A DNA stretch of 18,489 bases from Holophaga sp. (lineage in GTDB: Bacteria > Acidobacteriota > Holophagae > Holophagales > Holophagaceae). Below are positions 6,814-14,311 of this stretch, one piece after another. Numbering within the stretch: position 1 is the stretch's first letter; every line of letters begins with the position of its first letter. The notes under the pieces were generated by a model that saw only the letters and a program-made list of their open reading frames with translations, did no database searches and was not told the origin of the DNA. The DNA lies in NCBI GenBank assembly GCA_030691225.1, contig JAUYES010000466.1:1-18489 (forward strand). Reading direction: 5' to 3'. The position numbers were made by a program, and so were the translations under genes.

Positions 6814-7866
6814 ATGAGCCATCCTGCCCTTAAGTTGATCCTGGGCGTGATCCTGGGGGCCTCGGTGGGTTTGCATGCCGGAGCCTCCCTCATTAAAGCG
6901 GCAACCAAGGGCAAGGTCGATGCAGTTAAGCAGTGCCTCGATGCGGGTGAAAACGTCAATGAAGCCGATAAGTACGGTTGGACTCCTCTGATGTGGAGCG
7001 TCTACTACAAACATCTTCCTGTTACGGTATTGCTGCTGGAAAAGGGTGCTGATCCCAATATTCAAGCCACCTACAAAAACTCCCGACCAGCCGGTACATC
7101 CGCACTGCATATCGCTGCTTACTACGGGTTCGAAGATCAAGTGGCAGCGCTCGTGAAGAAGGGTGCCCGGGCCAACTTGGTCGATGGTAACGGTAAGACC
7201 CCCATTGATTTGGCCCAAGAATATCGCTTTACCGCAGTGTTAGAGCTTCTCGGCAACAAGAGTTCTTCGAAAACGCTGCCCGTTGGAAAGGCAATAAAAA
7301 CCGTTTCCGGGGTCGAATTGAACGAATCGTTTCTTTCGGGGGATCGCAAGAAAATTCTTAAGGAAATGGCTGATCGCCTTAGCGCAGGCCATCCTAGCGA
7401 GGCCTATATTTTGGCCGAATCCGGTCGGGCGTATTTAGCCGGAATGGAAGCAGGCAAAGGCAGGGAAACGTTGATGGCGGCCGAGGAACAAGGCCTTAAA
7501 GACGGGCAAGCCCTTCGCCTGATTGGACTGGCTTGGCTCAAAAATGGGAATAAGGCCGAAGCGATGGCCTCCTACGACAAAGTTCTCCAGCGGGACTCGG
7601 GCAACCAGCAAATTTTGGCTCGCTGTGCCGTAGATCTAATCGAGGTTGGACTACTTCCGGAAGCCGAAAAATTCATGAAATCAGTCCTGGGGCGGGACCC
7701 TAAGGCTTGGGAGCCTTTCCTTGAATTCGGTCGTGCCTATTTGCTGAGTGGCCAGCGCAAGCAGGCCTCGGCCTGGTTCGTCCGAGCCCTGGAGGCCAAC
7801 CCTGGTGACGATAAAGTCGTGCTCGAAATCATGCGGGCCTTTGCAGACAGCCAGGCGCTGATGTAA
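6814..7866 (+). CDS. Secreted or anchored ankyrin-repeat and TPR protein
   Basis: The protein has 350 residues. Residues 1-24 form a signal peptide or N-terminal anchor (LKLILGVILGASVGLHAGA). Residues about 25-148 hold ankyrin repeats with typical signatures (YGWTPLMWSVYY, LLLEKGADPN, GTSALHIAAYYG, DGNGKTPIDLA). Residues about 180-345 hold TPR-like helices (ALRLIGLAWLKNGNKAEAMASYDKVL, PFLEFGRAYLLSGQRKQASAWFVRAL). Both modules bind proteins, so a periplasmic scaffold role is likely. The gene follows the carboxylase by 29 bases with GAGG before the ATG, and may be read through from it. The partner is unknown. Confidence 0.8.
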   Translation: MSHPALKLILGVILGASVGLHAGASLIKAATKGKVDAVKQCLDAGENVNEADKYGWTPLMWSVYYKHLPVTVLLLEKGADPNIQATYKNSRPAGTSALHIAAYYGFEDQVAALVKKGARANLVDGNGKTPIDLAQEYRFTAVLELLGNKSSSKTLPVGKAIKTVSGVELNESFLSGDRKKILKEMADRLSAGHPSEAYILAESGRAYLAGMEAGKGRETLMAAEEQGLKDGQALRLIGLAWLKNGNKAEAMASYDKVLQRDSGNQQILARCAVDLIEVGLLPEAEKFMKSVLGRDPKAWEPFLEFGRAYLLSGQRKQASAWFVRALEANPGDDKVVLEIMRAFADSQALM

Positions 7867-7880
7867 AAACATTAGAGGAA

Positions 7881-7908
7881 TCAAGGGAATTGGATCTTTG
7901 GTCGATGG
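7881..7908 (+). promoter_or_regulatory. Weak sigma-28-like promoter of the flagellin-like gene
   Basis: TCAAG (from 7881) and GTCGATGG (7901-7908) are separated by the same spacer as the stronger flagellin promoter at 8785-8812 (16 bases between the first four bases of the -35 box and the -10 octamer). Both boxes deviate from the TAAAG / GCCGATAA consensus. Confidence 0.4.
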
Positions 7909-7937
7909 AAGTGTTTTGACCCGACCTCAAGGACACC

Positions 7938-8723
7938 ATGCCTGCTCAACTTCAAAGGATTTTGGCCCAAAACGCCAGTCGGGCCTTGGGCGCTCCCCCG
8001 CAAGGCGTCCATAGGACTCTAGAAGTCATCGCCTCGGGAAAATCTCCAAAGCTGCCAATTGGGAGCGACCCGTTCCTGGTGACGGGACGGACTTGGATTC
8101 CAGAGATCCGTGCGGCCAGCCAAGGAATGCGTCACGCCAAGGATGGCTTGATCTATCTGCGGGCTGCCAAGGCCGTTCTTTGTGATATTTCGAAACTGCT
8201 TGACCGTGCTCAGAGTGCTGCGGAGCAAGCCCAGGCCCCGGAAGCCACCGACATCGAACGCAGCAATCACGATGCTGCCTACCAGAGTATCCTGGCGATC
8301 CTGAATCAAAACGCTTTGACCAGAGAGTTTAACGGAGAGCCACTCTTTGGGGCAAAGCCTCTGGTCATTCCCCTTGGCAGCCTCCCGGAGATCCAACTTG
8401 AATACTTGGAATACCGTCTGTCGGGAGATCTGCAGACCCGAAGAGGGGCCCAGGAGGTGATTCGGCTCCTGGAGGAGGCCCGCCTAGTCCTGGCTAGGCA
8501 ATATTCCGACATCGGGGTCGCCGCGACACGTCTGGCCTCCCTCGCCGATATTTGGGGTATTCAGGGCGAAAATTTTGCGGCGATTACCAATCGAATGCGG
8601 GATGGGAACCTTGCAGACGGCGTGGTGGGCCTAGCCAAGTTCCAGATTCTCAACTGCTCAGGCCACTCGCCCCTGACGGCGACGCTTGGGAGTAGCGAAG
8701 GGCTGTATTCGTTGCTCCGATAG
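7938..8723 (+). CDS. Divergent flagellin-like protein
   Basis: The protein has 261 residues. The N-terminal part aligns by eye with flagellin D0/D1: RTLEVIASGKSPKLP in place of the usual rLsTGrRInsA, then MRHAKDGLIYLRAAKAVLCDI and LTREFNGEPLFG, the last closely matching the flagellin tEFNGkkLl motif. The last 40 residues match flagellin D0 in length and pattern (LAKFQI..., ending YSLLR), but the conserved Q, A and ANQ positions are replaced. Two cysteines (C82, C240) are unusual, since exported filament proteins are normally free of cysteine and the main flagellin, FlaG and FliD here have none. AAGGA lies 4 bases before the ATG. It could be a minor filament or junction subunit, an FlgL-like protein or a regulator. 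Membership of the flagellin superfamily is fairly secure; function is not. Confidence 0.7.
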   Translation: MPAQLQRILAQNASRALGAPPQGVHRTLEVIASGKSPKLPIGSDPFLVTGRTWIPEIRAASQGMRHAKDGLIYLRAAKAVLCDISKLLDRAQSAAEQAQAPEATDIERSNHDAAYQSILAILNQNALTREFNGEPLFGAKPLVIPLGSLPEIQLEYLEYRLSGDLQTRRGAQEVIRLLEEARLVLARQYSDIGVAATRLASLADIWGIQGENFAAITNRMRDGNLADGVVGLAKFQILNCSGHSPLTATLGSSEGLYSLLR

Positions 8724-8784
8724 TTGTTCGAAACTTGGGGATGGCCGATTGGGTATGGAAACCATCCAAGCCAAAAATAATCGC

Positions 8785-8812
8785 TAAAGAAGTCCCCCAC
8801 CCCTACCGATAC
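8785..8812 (+). promoter_or_regulatory. Sigma-28 (FliA) promoter of flagellin
   Basis: TAAAG at 8785-8789 and ACCGATAC at 8805-8812 closely match the FliA consensus TAAA-N15-GCCGATAA, with a 16-base spacer. Transcription would start near 8818-8820, giving a leader of roughly 67 bases before the flagellin ATG. Confidence 0.75.
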
Positions 8813-8818
8813 AAAACC

Positions 8819-8885
8819 TGTTGGGGGATTCCCCCGCACAACTTGGCAGCACGGATGCTGCCTAACCATCATCATGGAGGATGTC
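8819..8885 (+). promoter_or_regulatory. Structured flagellin leader: two hairpins and GGA motifs (CsrA-like)
   Basis: Hairpin 1 is GGGGG-ATT-CCCCC at 8823-8835, extendable outward with a bulge to 8819-8838. Hairpin 2 is GGCAGCA-CGGA-TGCTGCC at 8845-8862, a perfect 7-bp stem with a four-base loop holding GGA. A second GGA (8879-8881) overlaps the Shine-Dalgarno GGAGG at 8876-8880 and continues as GGATGT. In well-studied systems (B. subtilis hag) CsrA binds one hairpin GGA and one at the ribosome-binding site of flagellin mRNA to block translation. The layout here is the same in principle; CsrA binding is inference. Confidence 0.55.
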
Positions 8886-9488
8886 ATGGTTACTATCCTT
8901 GCGAACGTCAACGCCCTGTCCGCCAGCCGTCAGCTCGGCGTCAGCAAGATCGGGCTCAATCAGGCCATCACCCGTCTTACGACTGGCCGACGCATCAACA
9001 GTGCTGCGGACGATTCCGGCGCTCTTGTTAAGGGTAATGCGGCGATGGCTGCTTCCCGCAAGGCTGGGGCCCAGGTCTATGCCGCCAACGCTGCTTATTT
9101 TGCGGCCCTGAATGCTGATGGCGCCAATGCCCAGAAGACGGCAGATGCCTATCGCATGGCCGAGATGGAAGGCGCAGGAACTACGAGTGACGCCGAGTAT
9201 ACGGCTCTCCAGACCTCCTCAGGAGGCACTACTTCAACTGCGGCACTAAGCAGCATCGCAGCCAATCAGGTGACTAATGCTGCCGCCATGTCGTCAGCGT
9301 TGACTTCCGCCAACCTCTCTGGTATCGAATCTGAAACGCAGTTGGGTATTGCCGACGCGTGGCTGGGTGCCGATATCGGCGCAGAAATGGCTCAGCTGAC
9401 CAAGTACCAGATCATGATGCAGGCTGGCACCAGCGCTTTGAACAACGCTAACCAGTCAGCTCAGACTGTTTTGGGCCTCTTCCGGTAA
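8886..9488 (+). CDS. fliC: Flagellin (short form)
   Basis: The main filament subunit has only 200 residues. The start at 8886 is chosen over an ATG at 8874 because GGAGG (8876-8880) lies 5 bases before it and the earlier ATG overlaps that site. The N-terminal D0/D1 shows RLTTGRRINSAADDSGALVKG at 30-50. The C-terminal D0 shows GADIGAEMAQLTKYQIMMQ at 161-179 and ANQSAQTVLGLFR at the end. The middle is rich in Ala, Ser and Thr (GTTSDAEYTALQTSSGG, then TTSTAALSS), without separate D2/D3 domains, and offers many hydroxyl residues for O-glycosylation. There are just five lysines: K21, K49, K59, K84 and K173. No cysteine is present. It has its own sigma-28 promoter and structured leader, and a strong hairpin follows the stop. 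Confidence 0.92.
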   Translation: MVTILANVNALSASRQLGVSKIGLNQAITRLTTGRRINSAADDSGALVKGNAAMAASRKAGAQVYAANAAYFAALNADGANAQKTADAYRMAEMEGAGTTSDAEYTALQTSSGGTTSTAALSSIAANQVTNAAAMSSALTSANLSGIESETQLGIADAWLGADIGAEMAQLTKYQIMMQAGTSALNNANQSAQTVLGLFR

Positions 9489-9506
9489 GTGGGTTTCTTC
9501 TAGCTT

Positions 9507-9537
9507 CTGGGGGGGCGGATTAATTCTGCCCCCCTAG
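9507..9537 (+). terminator. Strong GC hairpin after flagellin
   Basis: An inverted repeat of 13 bp (two of them G-T pairs) with loop TTAAT follows the flagellin stop by 18 bases: the arms are CTGGGGGGGCGGA and TCTGCCCCCCTAG. No T-run follows, so it is not a canonical intrinsic terminator. It may end most transcripts in a factor-assisted way, or protect the 3' end of flagellin mRNA so that flagellin outweighs flaG-fliD. It ends 15 bases before the flaG ribosome-binding site. Confidence 0.6.
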
Positions 9538-9565
9538 GTGTGTGAAACCGGAAAGGGGGTTGGCG

Positions 9566-9946
9566 ATGGTCAATCAAGTGAATACCCCGGCCAGCGCTCC
9601 TGGCCTCTCGGCGGGTTCAATGGCAGCACCTGTTGTCACTCGATCGGCTCCCATCAGAACCGGGACCCTGTCGGCGCCGACTTTAGGGAAAGGGCCAGGG
9701 TCGAATCCCGGTGTTCAGGATGCGGCCGTTGCCCAGGTCAATCAACACCTTCAGCAGGCGCAGCCAGAATTGAAGATGCAGATGGACAGCGCTTCGGGTC
9801 GGCCTGTATTTCAAGTAATCCAGCAGGGCACGGGCCAGGTAGTCCTGCAAGTTCCCTCGGAGGAGGTCTTGGGGATGTCGCGCAGACTGCGGGAATTAGA
9901 GGGACTCCCTGGAGCCTCAGGGGCTCTGGTGGATAAGGAGGGCTAG
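9566..9946 (+). CDS. flaG: FlaG-family flagellar protein
   Basis: The protein has 126 residues. The start at 9566 is preferred to a GTG at 9542 because AAGGGGG lies 6 bases before it. The first 50 residues are a disordered Ala/Pro/Ser/Gly-rich leader. The FlaG domain covers about 51-115: AQVNQHLQQAQPELKMQMD, then GRPVFQVIQQGTGQVVLQVP and SEEVLGMSRRL, which match the family pattern of a sheet followed by an IPpEevl helix. FlaG proteins influence filament length and are commonly placed between flagellin and fliD, as here. The short gaps to both neighbours indicate a flaG-fliD-fliS unit. Confidence 0.85.
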   Translation: MVNQVNTPASAPGLSAGSMAAPVVTRSAPIRTGTLSAPTLGKGPGSNPGVQDAAVAQVNQHLQQAQPELKMQMDSASGRPVFQVIQQGTGQVVLQVPSEEVLGMSRRLRELEGLPGASGALVDKEG

Positions 9947-9979
9947 GTTCTCTGGCTATCCTGAAAAGAGAGGTGTGCC

Positions 9980-11707
9980 ATGGCAGATTCGTCTTCCAAT
10001 TCAATGAGCGGGATCAGTTCGGGCATCGACACTGCGGCACTGATCAATGCCATCGTTGCGATGAAGGGTGGAAGTGTCACGCGGTTGAAGTCCCGCGTGG
10101 AGCTCAACGATAGAAAAACGGCAGCCCTGACGGCCATGAGAACCAGTCTTCAGGCTCTTGGGCTCAGTGTGTCCGTTCTCAAGGACAAGCTCAATAATCG
10201 GACGGTGACCAGTTCCGATAGCAACAACTCCTACGTGACGGCCACGGGAACCGGGGCTGCTTCGGCTACTTATGACGTGACCGTGAACACCGTAGCCACC
10301 AAGGGCCGGATCTCGGCCAACTTGGATGCGAACGGCTTTACGACCAACTTATCTGTCGCGAATCCATCGGACTCCGTGAGTTCGAATATTTTCACGTCTG
10401 GATCACCGGCCAGTTTTGCCATCCAGGGCACCGATGGGGTGGTAAAGACCATCACACTCACGGAAGACTCCAATACCCTGAACGGCCTTCGCGACGCCAT
10501 CAATGCTTCGGGCGCGGGTGTGACTGCCTCGGTCGTGAACATGGGCAAGGGCGACAAGCCCTACCAGTTGGTCATCACGGCCAAGGATACCGGCACTGGC
10601 ACGACCCAAGGTGTGATCAAGTTGGTCGATATCACCAATATGCTCCCGGACGGTTCCGCCGGGGCCGCCGCAAACAACCTCGGGATCACGGCTGGAGGAA
10701 GTGCGGATGGTCTTACGACCCTGACCGGAGGTCTCACTTCTGCTACGTCGGGAGCTTCCGCGACGGATGCGAACTTCACGCTCAACGGGGTGGAACTGAC
10801 CAGATCCACCAACGTGATTAGAGATGCAGCCGATGGCATGACCTTCACCCTAAAGCAGGGGGGGCAAATCGGGAAAACTTCGCTGACCGTAGCTCCGGAT
10901 AAAATCGGGGCCACCGCTGCTCTGCAGGATTTCATAAGCAAGTACAACACCTTGGTGAAGGATTACAAGGCGGCATCCACCTCCACCAAGAATGCGGATG
11001 GATCGATCAATCAGGCTCCCCTGGCTAATGACGCTGCCACTCGTTCCCTGATGGCCAACCTAAAGGCGACCCTGAGTGGCGCCTCAGATGGGCTTCCCAG
11101 CAGTTCCGCCTACCAGAATCTAGCCAGCCTTGGCATTACAACGCTGTCTGATGGCGGCCTCTTTCTGAACACCAGCACCTTTCAGACGGCCATGGCCGAT
11201 GACCTCGACGCCGTTCAGAAGCTCTTCTCTTTTACGGGCGACTCCAGTAATCAGGGCGTGGCATTCAAGAGTGCTGGATCCTCAACGGTCACGGGGCAAG
11301 TGGACTTCGAGATCACCAAGGATGGAAATGGTGATCTATGGGGAACCCTGACTCGCAACGGCGTAACCAGCGCCCCCATTCAGGTCGCCAATGGCACCCT
11401 GGTGGGCACGGGAGACTATGCTGGGTTGAATCTCACGGTGACAGGCACGGGCAGTGGGACTTTGACCCTGAGCCGGGGTGTGGGCCGGGAGGCTGCAGAT
11501 ATGCTTTCCGCCTTCGTTGGCACGGGGGGGAGCATCACCTCTATTCTGAATTCCATCACCACTCAAAACAAAAATTTAAACGCTCAGATCACGCAGGGGC
11601 AGTCGCGATTGGATCAGGAGCGGATTGTGCTGAAGAAAAAGTTCGCCAATATGGAAGCCATTCTCGGACGGATGAGGGCATCCGCAGGCTCGCTTGCGGG
11701 GATGTAG
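9980..11707 (+). CDS. fliD: FliD, flagellar filament cap protein
   Basis: The protein has 575 residues, within the FliD range. The N-terminal signature SGISSGIDTAALINAIVAMK fits FliD_N. The centre is rich in Thr, Ser, Gly and Asn. The C-terminal region has FliD_C features: SLGITTLSDGGLFLN, DDLDAVQKLFSF, and a final coiled segment (NLNAQITQGQSRLDQERIVL then KKKFANMEAILGRM) ending AGSLAGM. It caps the growing filament and folds exported flagellin subunits outside the cell. GAGAGG lies about 6 bases before the ATG, and the gene begins 33 bases after flaG. The very high Thr/Ser content also makes it a possible glycosylation target. Confidence 0.93.
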   Translation: MADSSSNSMSGISSGIDTAALINAIVAMKGGSVTRLKSRVELNDRKTAALTAMRTSLQALGLSVSVLKDKLNNRTVTSSDSNNSYVTATGTGAASATYDVTVNTVATKGRISANLDANGFTTNLSVANPSDSVSSNIFTSGSPASFAIQGTDGVVKTITLTEDSNTLNGLRDAINASGAGVTASVVNMGKGDKPYQLVITAKDTGTGTTQGVIKLVDITNMLPDGSAGAAANNLGITAGGSADGLTTLTGGLTSATSGASATDANFTLNGVELTRSTNVIRDAADGMTFTLKQGGQIGKTSLTVAPDKIGATAALQDFISKYNTLVKDYKAASTSTKNADGSINQAPLANDAATRSLMANLKATLSGASDGLPSSSAYQNLASLGITTLSDGGLFLNTSTFQTAMADDLDAVQKLFSFTGDSSNQGVAFKSAGSSTVTGQVDFEITKDGNGDLWGTLTRNGVTSAPIQVANGTLVGTGDYAGLNLTVTGTGSGTLTLSRGVGREAADMLSAFVGTGGSITSILNSITTQNKNLNAQITQGQSRLDQERIVLKKKFANMEAILGRMRASAGSLAGM

Positions 11708-11740
11708 TGGGATCCTCAAACTTATGATCGGGCTGGATTC

Positions 11741-11748
11741 ACCGATAC
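11741..11748 (+). promoter_or_regulatory. Sigma-28-like -10 box before fliS
   Basis: ACCGATACA (11741-11749) repeats nine bases of the flagellin promoter -10 region and lies 18 bases before the fliS start. No TAAAG-like -35 box is present at the right distance (CTTA instead), so it is a partial site only. Confidence 0.3.
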
Positions 11749-11766
11749 ACAGCAAGGGGTCTCTGC

Positions 11767-12192
11767 ATGAACGCATACTCAAAATCGGCCGATTCCTATC
11801 TCGTTCAGCGGATTCTGGGCGCTGGTCCTGAACAACAGGCGGCCCTTATTATGGAGGCAGGGCAGCTGCATCTGGGAAAGGCCATCCATGCCTTGTCTCA
11901 GAACAATATGGCAGCAGCCACTAGCAGCTTTCTTCGCGTTTCAGAGGTCATTGTGGAGGCGACGATCCGTCTGGACCTGGAAGGAGGGGGGGAACTTGCC
12001 GAGAATTTAGGAAAACTCTACGACTTTTGGAATCGAGAGATCGTCGCGGGTAGTTATGCCCGAGATCTGGCTAGGTTGGGAGCGGTTGTGCAGGCCATGG
12101 GTGAAATCCGCCAGGCCTGGGAACAGTATCATGAGAAAAAAATGAAAGATGGCAGCCTTTCCAAGTTTCAAACTGGAAGCCAAGTCGTATGA
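11767..12192 (+). CDS. fliS: FliS, flagellin export chaperone
   Basis: The protein has 141 residues and is all-helical by pattern. The N-terminal MNAYSKSADSYLVQRILGAG and EQQAALIMEAGQLHLGKA correspond to the FliS start (naY, then a helix ending in a G-A segment). GGELAENLGKLYDFWNREIV matches the conserved gGEia-nL-LYdym stretch. The C-terminal helix (VVQAMGEIRQAWEQYHEKKM) also fits. FliS binds the C-terminal D0 of flagellin in the cytoplasm and prevents early polymerisation. AAGGGG lies 7 bases before the ATG. It overlaps the next gene by ATGA. Confidence 0.88.
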   Translation: MNAYSKSADSYLVQRILGAGPEQQAALIMEAGQLHLGKAIHALSQNNMAAATSSFLRVSEVIVEATIRLDLEGGGELAENLGKLYDFWNREIVAGSYARDLARLGAVVQAMGEIRQAWEQYHEKKMKDGSLSKFQTGSQVV

Positions 12193-12488
12193 GTGATGCC
12201 CGGGTTCGTGCTGCCATCGAACGGATGGAAGCGTGGCTGGTCGACCCGCGCTGGGAACCGGACCCCGAAGCACTGGCTCAGTGGGATGCCGAATTCCTGG
12301 CGGCGATGGCTCAGGCAGAGAAGGCTCTAGGCTGGCAGGATTTGGTCGAGAGGGGTCATGCGGCAGGTCGACTTCTGGAGGCTCGTAGCGCTGGGGTGGC
12401 CAAAGAACAGGACCGAGTGAGGATTGAAATAGAAGCCCAAGAGCGCGGGAATCGCGCACTCAGGGGCTATGGGGCGAGTAATCGGTGA
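12189..12488 (+). CDS. Small helical protein coupled to fliS (possible FliT-like)
   Basis: The protein has 99 residues with no recognisable family. It overlaps the fliS stop by four bases (ATGA), a strong sign of translational coupling. The sequence is helical, charged and Glu/Ala/Arg-rich (ARVRAAIERMEAWL, EALAQWDAEFLAAMAQAEKAL, EQDRVRIEIEAQERGNRALR) with no signal peptide. Position and size suggest a second flagellar chaperone such as FliT, which commonly follows FliS, but no FliT motif can be seen. It ends 8 bases before the converging stop of the glycosyltransferase gene. Confidence 0.6.
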   Translation: MSDARVRAAIERMEAWLVDPRWEPDPEALAQWDAEFLAAMAQAEKALGWQDLVERGHAAGRLLEARSAGVAKEQDRVRIEIEAQERGNRALRGYGASNR

Positions 12489-12496
12489 GCGATGCT

Positions 12497-14272
12497 TCAA
12501 GATTCCGGAGTTAGGTCAACGACAACCTGGCGAATCACGGATTCCCAATCCCCGTAAGCTGGTTGCCGGTACAGGCGCATGGTGGGATACCAGGGACTGT
12601 CGTGGCGATTCAACATCCAGCGAAAATCAGGCTGGAAGGGCAAGAGTAGAAAAGTAGGTACACCGAGCGCTCCTGCCAAGTGGGCCACAGAGGTGTCCAC
12701 CGTAATCACCAAATCCAGGGCACTCAGGGCATAGGCCGTATCGGCGAAATTTTTCAATAATGAAGCGAGCGAAACTAGATTCGGAAGGGGCGGTAGCCCT
12801 TCCCTCCCGAGTTGGAGACTGAACCATGCCACCCCAGGAAGCGCCTCCAGTGGTGCCAGGGCCGCAGCGGGCAAGGAACGTTCGAAATCTCTGCCGTATT
12901 CAGACCGGCCGGCCCAAACGATTCCAATGCGTGTGCTCTCCTGGTTCAGAGTTAAACGTTCCAAGAGCTCCTGTTGATGGGGCACCACCGAGGGGATATC
13001 CAGGTAGGGGATCTCGGCCGGGATGGACGAAAGATCTGTTTCAAAGATAAAGGGTAGTGACATCAGTGGCAATTGAAGGTCGAAGGGAGGAAGCGCTGCC
13101 CCCTTGGGAACCACTAGGTCTGCGCCGGTGCTGGTCGCGGCAACGGTCTCTAAGGCTGGTTGAGTCTCGAGGATAATTCGGCCTCCCAAGGCCTTAACGT
13201 GCGGGAGGTATCGGATGAACATAAAGGTGTCGCCGAATCCCTGTTCCGCCCAGAGCAGGAGCGTCTTCCCCGCGAAGGGCTTGCCATCCCAGGCTGGCTG
13301 AGCAAAGCGCGCGGCTTCGGTGGAAAGCCTTAATCGCGCCTCGTAGCGCCTCCAGCCACGAAGCATGTCGCCAAAGAGCAGATCCACAAAGCTATGCTCA
13401 TATTCTGGGTGCGCCGAGGTAGGGTCCACGATTCGGAATCGTTCGATTTCGGCCCGATATTCCTCCCAAAATCCAAGGTTGTAAAAGGTTGCCAACACAC
13501 TCTTGTGAACCGTGAAGTTGGTGGGTGCTAGCCGAAGAACCGATTCGATCTCGTGGTTGGTGGCGACCAGATCCCCTTTTCTGGAGAGGCAAGTAATCAG
13601 AAGCAACCGGCCGCGCTCGCGAGCGGGTTGATTTGCCACCAGCTCGCGAAAAATTTCTTCTGCCTTCGTCAAATCACCCTGTGCCATCAGGATGGAACCG
13701 AGGTTGGCCCCTGCGGTGAAGTTGCGGGGATGCAACTGAAGTGCCCTGTGGCAGGCATCCGTAGCGGCACCGAATTTTTGAGCCTCGAAAAGTCCCAAAC
13801 TTAATATTGCCCAGAGCTCTGCATGTTGAATTTGCAATGCGGACGGTGTTTTTTTGGGCGATTCGCCATGGCTTATCCCGTCAAGGATCTGTTGGGCACC
13901 TTCCAGGTCTCCAAGGTTTAGTAGACACTGCGCCAAAAGGAGAAGGGCATCGACCCTGCGTGCATCAGTTTTCAAAATGATGCCCAGCTGTTCCTGGCAT
14001 TCAGCAAATTGCCCCCTTCGCATGAGGACAGCAGCAAGATTGACCCGCGCAGAGAGGTTGTGGGGATCCAGGTCCAGGGAGGTTTCCAGGGCGTTCTGGG
14101 CCTTCTCTACCTTGCCAAGCTTGAGAAGATGCCCTGCCAAGGCAACCCAAGCGCCAACGTGCCCGGGTACCAAGTTTAGGAATTCCAGCAAGCTTTCGGA
14201 GGCGCCAATTGCGTTTCCTGATTGGCCCTGAGCTTGGGCCTTCTTTAGTAGGTTTAAATGATCCGGATCCAC
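12497..14272 (-). CDS. TPR protein with GT9-like glycosyltransferase domain
   Basis: The protein has 591 residues, starting at a GTG preceded by AAGGGGG. Residues 1-290 are TPR repeats (GAWVALAGHLLKLGKVEKAQ, ARVNLAAVLMRRGQFAECQEQ, TAGANLGSILMAQGDLTKAEE). Residues about 325-590 form a heptosyltransferase-like (GT9-related) GT-B domain: WDGKPFAGKTLLLWAEQGFG at 328-347, IGIVWAG at 449-455, VDTSVAHLAGALG at 525-537, and SPWYPTMRLYRQ at 559-570. Such TPR-GT fusions are common near flagellin genes and are thought to glycosylate proteins, with the TPR part binding acceptor or sugar-transfer partners. It lies downstream of fliB on the same strand and converges on the flagellar operon. The acceptor, probably flagellin or FliD, is inferred. 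Confidence 0.85.
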   Translation of the reverse strand: MDPDHLNLLKKAQAQGQSGNAIGASESLLEFLNLVPGHVGAWVALAGHLLKLGKVEKAQNALETSLDLDPHNLSARVNLAAVLMRRGQFAECQEQLGIILKTDARRVDALLLLAQCLLNLGDLEGAQQILDGISHGESPKKTPSALQIQHAELWAILSLGLFEAQKFGAATDACHRALQLHPRNFTAGANLGSILMAQGDLTKAEEIFRELVANQPARERGRLLLITCLSRKGDLVATNHEIESVLRLAPTNFTVHKSVLATFYNLGFWEEYRAEIERFRIVDPTSAHPEYEHSFVDLLFGDMLRGWRRYEARLRLSTEAARFAQPAWDGKPFAGKTLLLWAEQGFGDTFMFIRYLPHVKALGGRIILETQPALETVAATSTGADLVVPKGAALPPFDLQLPLMSLPFIFETDLSSIPAEIPYLDIPSVVPHQQELLERLTLNQESTRIGIVWAGRSEYGRDFERSLPAAALAPLEALPGVAWFSLQLGREGLPPLPNLVSLASLLKNFADTAYALSALDLVITVDTSVAHLAGALGVPTFLLLPFQPDFRWMLNRHDSPWYPTMRLYRQPAYGDWESVIRQVVVDLTPES

Positions 14273-14311
14273 TCCCAGTTCCCCCTTCTCCGTGCTCGCA
14301 AAGTATGGTCC

